Source of the DNA: Bombus terrestris
Taxonomy: Eukaryota > Arthropoda > Insecta > Hymenoptera > Apidae
Length of the DNA stretch: 64,000 nucleotides
Direction: 5' to 3'
Assembly (NCBI RefSeq): GCF_910591885.1
Contig: NC_063285.1
Location: 6,977,395-7,041,394 of the forward strand
The translations under genes and the position numbers were made by a program. Shown here piece after piece: positions 47,953-60,093 of this stretch. How positions within the stretch are numbered: the stretch's first letter is position 1; each line of letters starts with the position of its first letter. The notes beneath the pieces were generated by a model, which had not been told where the DNA came from, ran no database searches, and was given only the letters and a program-made list of their open reading frames with translations.

Positions 47953-48833
47953 TGTATTTTCGAGCTATCGCGAGGAGACGCGGTCGTTAGAATACGCGTC
48001 AACGGGAGTCGTAAATTCCCGTTACGATTGCAATAATCGACACCACGAAGAGTTCGATCCCCTGATTTCGGTTAGGATAATAGGGGTGATTCAGTTAGGA
48101 TAACACTGTGGTTCATAGAGTTAAAGTATATATATTTCCAACACTTTATACAATCACACAAAGTAGTAACGCCGTTGGTTAAGATACAGATAATGAAGAG
48201 AAGGATTATTCTTAGATGAGAGAGTGATAGGAGCTGTCGGACTTGTGGGCACCGCGAGAGATGATGGGAAACTCTTAGAGATGTAGGAACGATGAGAGTT
48301 ATAGGAAATGCAGGAACTCTAGGCACCGTGAGAGCCGAAGAAATACTCTCAAGTTCGTTCTGATGTGATTACGGAGGAAAGCTCGGTATGGATGTGCCCT
48401 TTGAGCGAAGAACGCGGATTCGTTGCTTACATTTTTAGTTAGGAAAGGTGAGGACAAGGATCCGCGCTACCCATTGGCTAAGACGTTAACGCTTGAAGAT
48501 GGGAGATGTAAGCATCCCATCGGCATGACTCGTGGGAAAATCCAGACATTTCTATTCTATAAATGCCTGGTTTTCACTATCATATAATTACCAGTTTTTC
48601 CCGTTATAAATACCAGCTTTCTCCGTAATCTTTAAGCACTCTCAATAGACCTAATGACTTGTTTAAGTACCACATATAAACCCAAAATACTTGCAGGATT
48701 CAGGGTTCCTGCAAGCTAATGAGACTCGGTTTATAGTTGGCCTTAGGTTTATTGAGGGTTTCTCTAACGACTCTTAGGCCTTTACGGTCAGACAATAGAA
48801 GACGTCGCGCGGACCTCTTCACGCGACGTAACA
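47953..48833 (-). mobile_element. Solo LTR, family A (881 bp), upstream of FAR-4
   Basis: Reverse orientation, from TGTATTTTCGAGC to CGCGACGTAACA, flanked by a perfect 5-bp duplication ACATA (47948-47952 and 48834-48838). The FAR-2 upstream region at 11060-11080 is the paralogous empty site. This appears to be the source of the LTR in the inverted duplicate at 38.8-41.1 kb. Confidence 0.88.
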
Positions 48834-49880
48834 ACATATATATTTAGCATTTGCTAGATAATTATTAATATTCCCACCATAGGAATAGGTATAGAATACT
48901 TTTTTTTTGAAAATTATTTTGGAGAATTGTAAGAATATGTATATATTTTTCATTTCCTACGAATTTCTTGCTAAACGATGTTACCATACTTTTAATTTAT
49001 GTTAAAGCATTGCATGAATACTTTCAGTTTCACACTGACTGTGTGTTATTTAATGCCAGCAGAACAAGTAGTTCGTAATATGAAATGGAATTTACAATTC
49101 AAATATTTTCGCCTTCATCTTAACTAATCAACTATTATAAGCAATAAGAATGTCAGTAAAATTCAAACGTTCAAATCTATTTTTTGCTTGATTCTGGAGA
49201 TAAAAATGTTAATCGAATCATTTATGTATGACGTAATACAGTTTCAGTGGTAGGGTGGTGTTATTAAAAGTACGAGTATCCAAAGGAGTATTACATCGTG
49301 ATCATTACAGTACAGTGACAGACTTTTCGGGATCTACTATCGTGAAGACGCATTATTGCTCCATCTTTGATAAGGAATACGCAGTGGAAGTAGCAACAGG
49401 TAACAGGTGATTCTTTGTTATTCTGTATTGAATTGTGTCTTTTATTAATTGTTTTCATCATTACCAATATCATATATATCAAAAATATTATCCGATAATT
49501 TACTGCAATAGTTTAAATGAAGTTTTTGAATTTTAAAATATTTATTTTGCATTTTACATTTTACACAGTAAAAATGGTTCATTATTGTGGTTATTCAGTA
49601 ATTTAGAACCAGTCATTAGAGGTGATCGGAACATTCGCCTTCGTGTGATAGTTGCACGAAACTCCGGCTATTTATTGGCAAAAGTTGAGTTTAAGAAGGG
49701 TTTTTCATAAGTTATTGTTAAGGACTGTCTTCGACCTTTCTGGTTTATGAAAGATGAAAATATGCTCCGTGGTGAATACATTAAACGTTTAAGATATTTT
49801 AGTCATATTATATTTTAAATAGTAAAGGTCCCTTGTTTGTAAAATAAATTGAAACAAACCCAAATAAACTGAAATATACA

Positions 49881-50850
49881 TGTCGGAGATGAAAGAACGC
49901 CGGAGCTCCTCCTTGGATTCGCGGGAATACCGCAACTCTGTAACTTGGATTAAACAAATGCCGCTCCGATTGTTCGAGATTTATGATCATGAGCTTGGGC
50001 TCGAGGCGACAATCAGTCGCCGAACGTAGCCGCGGTCAAAGGGATGAACGTTTTATCTAACAAAGGCACAGAGTAACTCTATACCTCTCCTTAAAAGAAA
50101 TAGTCGTAGCGACACGTGGCAGTAAATACTTCAATAGTTTCTATCCCGCGGCCCGCCACACGCAGATTTTGTCCTCCGGGTAAGATGATCGCCGGGTGTC
50201 GGCATGCCTTTGTGGCGTATGTTTAGCTAACGTGAGGACCCGCTATAGATCTTAAGATTTAGTCAAGCGAAGTCCGTCAAATAGACTTTGTTGCAACTAC
50301 GGGAAGATAGGAGAAACCTATCCTCCACGAGCGTTGCCCCCCGTCAACAACCTCCCCTCAAGGGCGGCCAGCATCTCTTTCAAAACGCCGATATGGAGAT
50401 CGACCAATTAGCAATAGCGCTAATTTCCCTCACCTTTGGAACGAAAGCTTTCTTTGACGAATCCGAGGATCTCATGTCCTTAGACCCACCCATTATAGTT
50501 TTCCTCGACGGCATCGTCGAGACGGAGAGTTACTCTCCGGTACGATCTCGACGACGATTCAAGTAACTCTCGGATACGTAGTGATTGCCCCACGCATTAA
50601 CATTGAGTACAACTTAGACGCTAAAGAAGCGTAGAGTTCGTCATCCCGTTGACCGTGGATTCGTTATTGAGCCTAGGATCATTGTCATTAGCTTCTCGAG
50701 TATCAATTTATCGCGATTACTTGTCCAATTCCAACATGGTCATGTTTGCACTAGTAAATATCTCCTCTATTGCATAGTGATCACGTCTAGTGTCAATAGG
50801 AATTCGTTTACGCCCTTAACCCTAACTCTAATCGTAACGCCAACCCGACA
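49881..50850 (+). mobile_element. Solo LTR, family B (970 bp)
   Basis: Termini TGTCGGAGATG and AACCCGACA, flanked by a perfect 4-bp duplication TACA (49877-49880 and 50851-50854). The inverted duplicate has the intact pre-insertion site near 39245-39255 (read in reverse: 'gaaatatacatatgtaat'), which proves the ends. Insertion therefore followed the duplication, or was not copied. Confidence 0.92.
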
Positions 50851-51597
50851 TACATATGTAATATTGATTCTATATAAAAGAAACTATGTAATGGTAGTGG
50901 ACACATTATGTATTACGCAATTATATTATTAAGTTCGAGTAAAATATTCTATATTGAGGTAAAATATATTTCCCTTATTTTATTTATCACTTTTTTTACA
51001 AATGTACTTGTTAATTATTTAGACGCGGCAAAATATCTCTTCAAATTATAACATAAACATCCTGTCATCACATTCAAGTGTTAAAAAGTCTTTATGTTCA
51101 ATTTTACAAATATCAAACTTCACAAATTGTTGCTAGTTATTACTCGATATAATAATTTTCTTCGCCCGTATACTATATATATACATATATGTGTGTACAG
51201 TATTTAACATATCAAATTTCTATAAAACAGCAATTTCTGAAACACAAGGCTTGGTATTGTAAAATAAAATAAAATAAAAAATGAATTCAAACGAATCTAC
51301 GTAAAGATTAAATATTAATTAAGTATCAATTACGATATCGTTTCATGGAGTAATGTGCAATAATACAATTAATGTACAGCCACAAGAAAAATTCTACTTC
51401 ATGCATTGCATAGCTATTTTACCCTCCTTTAGCTTCCTTTTTGGTGAACGATTTTACTGTGTAAAAAAAGTATTTATACATTACACTAGAAGCATCGTTA
51501 ACATAACACAATTATTTGATTCATGCAAAACGAAAACATAATTGTTGAATTATGTTTCCTTTTGTGAATATTATCTGTAGACTTCTCCAAAAAGATG

Positions 51598-51606
51598 TAT
51601 AAAAAG
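51598..51606 (+). promoter_or_regulatory. TATA-like box of FAR-4
   Basis: tataaaaag about 120-130 bp before the ATG and followed by 'ttatcaactataatcag', as in FAR-2. Same placement as the boxes of the two other genes. Confidence 0.5.
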
Positions 51607-51725
51607 TTATCAACTATAATCAGTTTATTACATTATTTAACACATTTATCCACTTACTATTTGTCGGAAATGCTAATCTATGGCAAATATTAGGATTGAG
51701 AGTGTCAAGATCACAAGTCTGAAAC

Positions 51726-54102
51726 ATGGATACAATTAATAAAGAAACGAGTGAAAATGTGACCGATGAAGGACTGAATAAGATAATTTCTCTCGAGGAA
51801 TTCTACGCCGATAGTCGGATCCTTGTAACTGGAGCAACCGGATTCGTAGGATTATGTCTTTTGGAAAAATTGATGCGCGTGTGTCCACGCGTCGCTGCTA
51901 TTTTTATACTAATTCGTTCAAAAAATAACGAAATGGTAGAACAACGATTTAAGAAGCTCATAGATGATCCCGTTCGTAAATATTATTCTTGTTTCTTTCA
52001 ATATTTAAGCCTGTCAAAAGCCAAATTTATTAAATTCCTTTTCTGCAATTGAGTTGGTATTTTGTCGTCTTCAGATTTTCGATGACATCAAAGCAAAACA
52101 CCCCTCAGCTTTGAGCAGAGTTTATCCCATGAAAGGTGACGTGAGTCTGCCGGATTTAGGTCTTTCGCGAGAAGATAGAAATCTGTTGTTAGAGAAAGTA
52201 AACATAGTGTTTCACGCCGCGGCCACTGTGAGATTCAACGAGCCGTTACACGTGGCTGTTAATGTGAATACGAAGGGTACTCTTCGTGTCATCGAGCTTT
52301 GGAACGAACTAAAGCATCCGATTAGCTTCGTTCACGTCAGCACAGCCTTTAGTAATGCGAATCTACATGAGATTGAGGAAAAAGTTTATACGTAAGAATA
52401 AGTTATACGCAAACGTTGTTCCATGGTTTACGAATATTTGTAATTATAACGTGAAGAATATGTTCATTTATCATTGATTTTGCAGTACGAACTTGAACCC
52501 TTCAGACGTGATCGATATATGTGACAAATTCGACGAAACGTCGATCAACCAAATAGAAAAAAAGATTTTAAAAACTTATCCAAACACATACACATTCAGT
52601 AAGAATTTAGCAGAGCAAATTGTAGCAAGCAAGTGCAAAGATCTGCCAGTTGCGATAGTACGGCCAAGCGTAATTGGTGCCTCTTTGGAAGAACCATGTC
52701 CTGGTTGGATACAGAATATTTCTGCAGTTACAGGTATTTACATAAATCTTTTTCAGTGATAATTGTTCAATACTCCTTACATTTTACAGGAGTAGAGTTA
52801 ACCGATTAGTTTGTTAGAGTCTTTCCACTAGATCATCATTATTATAGTTGAAATTTGTTGTTGCTCACTATTACAAGAATCTATTCGTATGTATTTAGCG
52901 TTACATTTCTGCTAATCCAAAATCACAAATAATTTCTAAACAAATTTAATGTTCCCAGGTAGCTTTCTGCTAATCGGCAGAGGATGTGCAACAGCAATAT
53001 GGGGCAGGAGAGATGCAAGATTGGATTTAGTGCCTGTCGATTTCGTAGTCGATACGATATTATGTACTGCATGGCATGTCACGTTACATAGTGATCATGA
53101 AGTTAAAGTTTACAACTGCACGAGTAACGCATGCCCCTTTAAGTAATATTTATTAAGAATATTTTTCACCTAATGTAATTAGATTATTAGAGCATTCCAA
53201 AAATTTAAGTTTTTTTAAGTAATGTGGACAATGTAAGCGCACACAAACGTAGAATACAAAAATCCACTTTCATCTCGTTAATATGTTAATTTAGGAAATT
53301 AGTGATGTAATGTAATACTTATTTAATTACATAATATTTCCTGAGATACTCGGATAGTAATAAACTGTACTTTAAGCGTAATTTGATTAATGGTACAAAT
53401 GTAATTGTTTCAATTCGCAAGATGGGGTCAGTTGAAGGATACCACGGTGAAATGTAGTATAGCAACGTCACTGGACGATACATTATGGTACCCGGGTTGT
53501 CCAATGATAGCTAATAGATATATTTACAACGTTCGCAGTGTAATTCCGCATGTTTTGCCTGCGTTCGTCATAGATATATTTTTAAGACTTCGAGGTAGTA
53601 AACCAATGTGAGTATTCTATCGATCCTCGAACAACGAGAACAATCTTTCTGGGATAATCATTGTTTTCATCTATACTAATAATTAAAAATGATATTTCAG
53701 AATGATGAAACTTCTCAGAAATAGTAATAAACTGCTCGCATCATTTGCATTTTTCACTACACAAGAATGGACTTTCCGAAGGGATAACTGTTCCGACTTG
53801 GCGAGGAAGGCGACAATGTTACACGACAGCGATATGGTGAAACTAGATTTACGGGATATGAATTGGGAGAAGTATGTTGAAGTTTACCAGATGGGAATTA
53901 AGAAATTTATTCTGAAAGAAGAGTTTAAATCAACGTCCCGACAACGAATATCAAGGTGCGTATAAAAGTATCTTCGTATAAGAAAATAGGAACTAATATA
54001 AATACATATATTTTTGGTTATTTCAGGTTGTACTGGATACATCAGATCACCAAAATGTCCAGTATAATGATCTTACTACTGATAATATACTGTATTGTGT
54101 GA
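51726..54102 (+). CDS. Fatty acyl-CoA reductase, FAR-4 (7 exons, complete)
   Basis: Same predicted reaction and layout as FAR-1. Exons: 51726-51971, 52075-52391, 52486-52733, 52959-53142, 53422-53607, 53701-53955, 54027-54102; these join to 503 aa. The Rossmann motif is TGATGFVG and the catalytic YTFSK is kept; the tail is hydrophobic (MILLLIIYCIV). It is clearly diverged from FAR-1 and FAR-2 in exons 4, 6 and 7 (ARLDLVPVDFVVDTILC; MMKLLRNSNKLLASFAF) but matches FAR-1 in the second half of exon 2 and FAR-2 in the first half. Near the Rossmann loop it reads ADSRILVTGATG where the others have AGSGI. All splice sites are canonical except the shared weak exon-1 donor. No mariner follows. Confidence 0.92.
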
Positions 54103-54215
54103 CTAACTATTTGAACGTTATTTCTTCCGTTTAAATCAGAGGAATATAAATACAATTTTATGAAGAAGGGATTCATCATACTTTTCATTTTGTCTCTTCA
54201 CTCGTCTCCTTTCTA

Positions 54216-54221
54216 AATAAA
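54216..54221 (+). promoter_or_regulatory. Polyadenylation signal of FAR-4
   Basis: AATAAA about 114 bp after the stop. The sequence beyond it is the empty counterpart of the mariner sites after FAR-1 and FAR-2. Confidence 0.6.
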
Positions 54222-54239
54222 TCCATTTGTGACATTGCT

Positions 54240-55090
54240 TGTTTTTTCTATGAAATTTTAATAAGAATGCAGGTATTTATACGCACATGATTTCAGAGCT
54301 GTAAGCAATTCATCTGCTCACTGAATATGAACATTTTTCCATTATAAGGACAACATTATAATGACAAAATCCTCTATCATCCTTCACCAAACAAAAGTTC
54401 CGAGATTGTTCGTTGACAATGATAATTCATCATTAAAAAGTCTACTGAACAATAAATGATGATGATAGAAAATAAATATATTTTAAAATAAGATGGTTCT
54501 AAAGTAAAACCTTTTTAAGAATCCTTCATTTGCTGTAAAGGCTCACTTTGGTTCTCAAGTTGTTTTCTCATGAACCTTGTAGATGTTTAACCAGTCGGCG
54601 TTAAAATATATGATACAATCAATGAAATAGAGACTAAACGTGACATTCAGGCTGGATAAAATATTATTTCACATAATAAGTAGTAGGTAGTTTTTTATTT
54701 AAGTTAAATTTAAATATCATATAGTATTTCATCTCATGTGTATGTATGTGAATATCGCAATGTACAGTGATCAATTGTATTGACTATATGTGATTCATAC
54801 AAGAATTGCCATGTTTATCAACAGCTCATAAGTTCATAAGTTAGACATGTTTTGCCTTGGAAATTTAAATTAGTTAAACGCACCGTAATTATAATATATT
54901 TTTAAGTTTACTCCTAATCTCTTTAGAATATTGTCATTTTTCGAGATTGATATTTATTTAAGGGGATATTCTAGTCTAGAGGCATGAATTTCGGGCGGTT
55001 TTTGAAGCTTTGTACAAACGAAAAAAAAAAAAAATATTTTTACTATCCATTTTTTATCGAAAAGCCAAATACCTCCACTCGACACTAATT
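54240..55090. other. Non-coding stretch after FAR-4
   Basis: AT-rich. No gene or definable repeat is seen. Confidence 0.4.
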
Positions 55091-55093
55091 AGC

Positions 55094-55475
55094 GTCGGAC
55101 GACGGCGGCGCAGTGGTTAGCGCGTACTGTCCTGTTTGTGCGACCAGGCTTTCAGGACATAAATTAAAATATCGTCCATAAACACAGCGCAACAGCGGCT
55201 TAAATTTAAGTTACAATAATAATCTTAAAAAAAAAAAAGAAAAAAAGAATGTAATAATGCATGGCTATGTCGTACCGTCGCGTATCGGTACATTTGCCTG
55301 AACCATCCCACAACCAGAGTTCAGCGTTTATTCTGGAAAAAAATCATGTAAAAAAAATATGTAAAAAACCTGGAAATAATAAACAAAAAAAAAGTGGTTA
55401 GCGCGTTAGGTTAAGAACGTTCGGAACCCGTATTCGAATCCCGGCGGCCGGAGTCCGATTTTTCTTCTACGCAAC
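55094..55475 (+). repeat. tRNA-related repeat (SINE-like), two partial units
   Basis: 'gcgcagtggttagcgcgt' at 55111-55128 and 'agtggttagcgcgttagg' near 55393 resemble a tRNA D-arm region. The second is followed about 35 bp on by 'tattcgaatcccggc', close to the pol III B-box and T-arm consensus. A-rich runs separate the units. No complete tRNA cloverleaf can be drawn, so a tRNA-derived SINE or tRNA pseudogene fits better than a working tRNA. Confidence 0.5.
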
Positions 55476-55479
55476 TAAA

Positions 55480-56554
55480 TTAGGAGGAAAATCAGAAGTA
55501 GAGCAACGAGATCTACAGCCTCTAGCAACAATTACTCCGGACAAGGATCAGCGACAATCATTACGAACTGTACACCTCAATTATATATCTTTCTCTATAC
55601 TAAAAACCTGCTTTCCGTACCTCCGTGTCTTTTCTTAGCAATGACATCCAACTTCTCACGGGTTTCGAAGATATACATTTTCTCTCTAACGACCTTGCGG
55701 ATCATTTCCTGTAAGAAAATGTAAAATTTGAACGCTTGGGGCGGCCGCCTGCCCTTCACTTTCGCCTGTAGAGAGAGAAATCGTAGATAACACGACCATA
55801 AATTATGTATGGTAAACTATTATGGGTTGGATACTCATTTTGATTATTCGAAAAAAAACTGAAGACACGACGTGTTATAATCACGTAAAATCACAGAATA
55901 TCACAAACTACGAGAATGTCTAAAATTTTTACGGTCATGTATGTGCCACGTCATAAACCATAAGGAGCTTTTTGTCTTTCTTTTTTAAATAAAGTTTGAT
56001 ATCTCAAAGGTGGTTCGAGAGAGTTTGCTACGTACGATAAACTTCGCTTAACTTTCAAGAAAATATTATTATTGTAATTGTAAAGTGTTAAGAACTATAA
56101 TTATTTCGCAAGATGAAATAAAATTTACTTTTTGAGGAATAATACAAGAAAAATCGATTTCTGGAGATTGGGAATGGCTTTTATAATCTTACGATTGAAA
56201 GAGTGGGGTATTCGTTTGGAGAACTTTGTTGGCCATGTTCAGATCATAAAGGAGTTTTGTCAGATATGTAACACATGCTTGATGACTCCATTTATGTAGA
56301 ATCGACGAAAACAAAGATTATGTTATAATATCGAAAATTCGAATTCCAGGTGATCTGTATTTTGCAGGAATGTTTGAACTTTATGAATGTGAATTTTTAT
56401 GAAAATGGTGTAACATTTTACAACAAAACTTAACGATATAATTCGGTGAAATTTAGTTACTTAGTGATAAATTATGTACAGAAACATACACGGTATGTAC
56501 ATATATTGTAATTGGAAAAATCACGAAAGTTTGTAATTAACTTGTAATTAACAA
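55480..56554. other. Non-coding stretch
   Basis: AT-rich with no coding signal. The GC-rich repeat begins at about 56555. Confidence 0.4.
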
Positions 56555-57377
56555 AGTACCTTGAGGCCCCCGCTTACGTGAGTCCCATCTGGAACTGCCG
56601 AGCTCGGTTAGCAGGTCGTCGGCCGGCAGTGACGTGGCCGTACATCCACACGATAGTCCCACCAATGACTAAGGTTGGTAGCACGGGCGGGTCGAGTTAC
56701 AGCCCGGAGGGAGTATCGACCCCTCTGCTCGGCCAATCATGGGTATGGACTCGTGGTGGCAGTGGTTGATGGCCAAGATGCTGGCAAGAGGGCCGAGTTA
56801 AGGTGATTGGCTCCACCGAATGGCCTTCGGCGGGTGAGCAGCGTCCCGCCTGCTCCGGAACCGTTCCGGGAGACGGGAGGGCTTAGAATGTGCCCCGTTC
56901 GACCTGAGACGAGCGACTGCCCCTGCAGGCTTATCTAATCCAGGGAGCAAGGCACTGGGTGCCTTGTGCGATGGTTGGGCATTTTCTCCAACTCCGATTG
57001 GTCCAGGGGACCCGGATACTGTATGGATTCATATCTGAGGAAAGCACCCGTTACCAAGGACAATTACTAGTCTATCTCAAGCTGCGAAGTACGACAGGTC
57101 TCGCTATAAGCAAACCATTAACCAAACCTTGATTGTTACATTTTCGTTCTTAATTGTTGATCGTTGACTGAAATTGTTGCTTCTTTATTTATTATTAAAC
57201 TTTTGTTAACAAATCCAGTGTAGTTTTCCGTATGCACACATTCCAACCACCTCTCTTCTCGTAATAGAAATAGGGGATCAATCAGTTCGTGGCGTCGATT
57301 GTTTAATCATAACGAGAATTTACGACTCTCGTTGACGCGTTATCTCGCGATCGCGTCTCTCCGCGAACGGTTGAAAC
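56555..57377 (+). repeat. GC-rich repeat ending like an LTR (family D)
   Basis: Positions 56558-56936 match the reverse complement of 36282-36640. The last ~100 bp (57280-57377, 'tcgtggcgtcgattgttt' to 'gcgaacggttgaaaca') resemble the 3' end of LTR-A ('tcgtggtgtcgattattgca' to 'gatagctcgaaaataca'). This suggests an LTR of a related family with a truncated left end. An AATAAA-like and T-rich region precedes that end. Confidence 0.55.
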
Positions 57378-57869
57378 ACTTCTTTTTATATTGGTCTTTA
57401 CAATGGACTTTCCTTCAAACGTTAAATATAATATAAAAGTTTCCTACTCTTTGGTAAATTTATCATTGACGCATAACTGAACAACCACTCCATGGGTGCA
57501 GAAGAAGACATTGGTGTGTTATATCAAAGAAAATATACGCCGAATCAATGGATTATCCTTTAACATATGCCAATCACGACGAAAGTCACAGCGGAAGAAA
57601 ATTTTGTGATTTCCAATCCTGTATTAATAGAAACTTAATTATAGGTTTTAGATTGTGATAATATAAAGTCGGAAAAGTCATCATCTACGCTATCAATATC
57701 CTCTGACGGTCGCTAACAAGCATAAAAAGAGGAAGACAAGTTGCGTAAAAATTTACTTCTATATACGTTATCGCAATAACAATAAGAAAGTTATTTTATC
57801 TGTACGTACTTGTCAGCAACAATCGTCTGCATATAAAAGTTCTGCATATAATTCTGGTGATAATAATGG

Positions 57870-58775
57870 TGACTCGTTTCGCTGTAATTCGGCCATCGAG
57901 ATTTAAATTGTGAAAGCGAGAACTGCGGTTTATTACCCTCAATCGTGGCAAAAGAAAGATGATTCCAATCTTGTATAGAAACTCTTCAATAATCCTTTAA
58001 CTAATGGCGTACAGTACTTGTATTACCTTTTATTAATGTCTCCAACTTTTTCGAAACATAAAGCCGATAACACAATGCCATAATGTGGTCCTTTTACTCC
58101 TAAATGACATCTAAAACTTTTGCTAGTGCTGTTAACCATTGTAGATACTCATCAATATATTTAAATTCAGTGCCGTTTATGTTTCTCATGAATCTTAAAA
58201 ATTATTTGCAACGGGATCGCATAGGAAATTCCATCTTGCTATTCCCCGTCTGTTCAAAGTATGTCTTAATGTATTTTGCATTATTTCGGCAAGCTTAGGA
58301 CGTGCGATACATTTCCGTAATGCATTCCATTTGGACATAACATTGTTGTTAATTAAGAGCAATCTGCCACATTTTTCACACATTGTCGCCATGTCATCAA
58401 TTGTAGTACATAAACTTAAAGTATATGCACGTCTAAAATGTTGTAATAAACACAGTCTGATATCCAAGGTAAAAGATGCATCGTCTTTATCGACAGTTAC
58501 ATAATTTTCATCTTCATGATTCAGTACTTGATCTCGATATTTCTGATATAGATGCTAACGATAGTTTCTCAATGTATCTATCACATTCAAAAGTATCTGT
58601 ACGAATGCTAAACAAACGAAATGCATTTACGGAGTTGTCTGTAATTACTGTTTTTAATCTATTAGAACTTTAATCGAATTCTAAGTGAATGTGACAAAAA
58701 ATATCAGTAATCTTATTAAAACTATGTACGCCTTTGTATCCCTTACATGTTAAAGTTGCTGACTGGCGCTGAAAT
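57870..58775 (-). pseudogene. hAT-type transposase remnant
   Basis: Reverse-strand traces in several frames, in the order expected for hAT (ZBED-like) transposases: QSATLTCKGYKGVHSFNKIT, IHLEF, TVITDNSVNAF (family form close to TVTDNGSNFVKAF), LSLCTTIDDMA, and IARWNFLCD, near the usual TRWNS position. Stops and frameshifts separate them, and no terminal repeats were found. The family assignment rests on the motif order. Confidence 0.65.
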
Positions 58776-59685
58776 GCAATTCAATGTAAGCAGTGTATAA
58801 TAACACCGAGGAAACTCCTTCTTCTATTACACCACGCATTGTCTGTAGTGCATACATACTCACTTATTATTATTAACTATGTTTCTACGACTCATCATCT
58901 TAACTGCATTTCCATGCTCTTTGATTCCAACGTTTCCAAAAATAAGTCGAAGTCACCGACAGTTGATAAGGCTGCCATTCAATAAACAACATATTTGTGA
59001 TATATATGCGTTACATCGTTCCTCTAATGATCGTTCCTTTGCTTCTTTGCTCATTGTTAGTTGTGAAGAGAAATGTGTAACTAAAGCAATGTACGAAATT
59101 TTTTTAATTTGATTAGATTACTTGATTTGTTTAAGATAATCTTTATATTCGTGAAGAATTGCATCGTTATGTTTACGCTTTCAATGTGATTTATAATTAA
59201 AAGGTGAAGATGATCCTATGAAGTCTACTTGTTTGCAAACTATCAACATTAAGCTAAATTAAAATTGTTATCAATTCTATTCACAGCTGTTCCTTCAGCC
59301 GATGTCACTGATGCCTCGAAAACGTTCTGACATTCAATGCAATGGTTCATATTTAAATTCCATAAAAAAGATATTGGTAAACATTATGTAATTTTCCAAA
59401 TGCATCACTGCAAATGTTTCCTATATTATTCCTTTATCATAAAATACTTTCGCTCTCACAGTTCAAAATATCGATTTCTCATATTTACAACTTGTAGGTG
59501 ATTGGTACTATTTCGTTGCTGATAACATATTTATGTATTACGCTGTTCTACGTCGAATATTCAGTTAATGCAATACAAAAGGTCAAGTATGCACATGATT
59601 ATAGATTTCTTTTTATTTACAAATAGTTTACAATCAATTTTCGCATTGAGAATTTTGAGTAAGTTTCTCTGGCGTGGCGCAGTGA
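58776..59685. other. Non-coding stretch
   Basis: It may include the decayed 5' part of the hAT element. No other feature is seen. Confidence 0.35.
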
Positions 59686-59689
59686 CATG

Positions 59690-59812
59690 GCTAATTATTT
59701 ATAATAAGTTAATAAACTCAGTTAATAAATAATAAGTTAATAAACTCATTAACTTATTATAAATAAGTATAATTTATAAATAATAATATTATAAATAAGC
59801 AAATATTACTTA
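59690..59812. repeat. AT-only direct and inverted repeats
   Basis: 'aataagttaataaactca' is present twice in direct orientation and is followed by the inverted form 'ttaacttattataaataag'. The stretch could fold into a hairpin. A low-complexity origin is likely. Confidence 0.6.
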
Positions 59813-60093
59813 TTGGAAATATCTAGCTGAATCTAGTGCTTAGGTCTAACGGATAGTGTTTTCTTAGCTTGCGGATCTGGCCCGACGTATTAAGTAATTT
59901 AGTAATTAGCGGGTTTCGATGTTTGTGTAAAGATATAGAATGGATTCGGAAATACAAATAATTCCCTTTATTTAGCACACAACAGTTATACATATATCTT
60001 ATACTCTAAAGACCTCGAAATCCTATTCGCACGAACGCTTGTTGTCAACCGACTCTTCCAGATACTTCTAACGACTAACTCTTGTCTTTTGTC

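Larger units (their letters stand above)
48839..51725 (+). other. FAR-4 upstream region
   Basis: Paralogous to the FAR-2 upstream region, and the template-like match of the inverted segment at 38776-40298. It is interrupted by an LTR-B at 49881-50850. No coding sequence is supported. Confidence 0.65.

Noticed and set aside
55111..55160. Functional tRNA gene
   Set aside because: Only a D-arm-like stretch is present. No anticodon arm, T-arm or acceptor stem pairing can be drawn.
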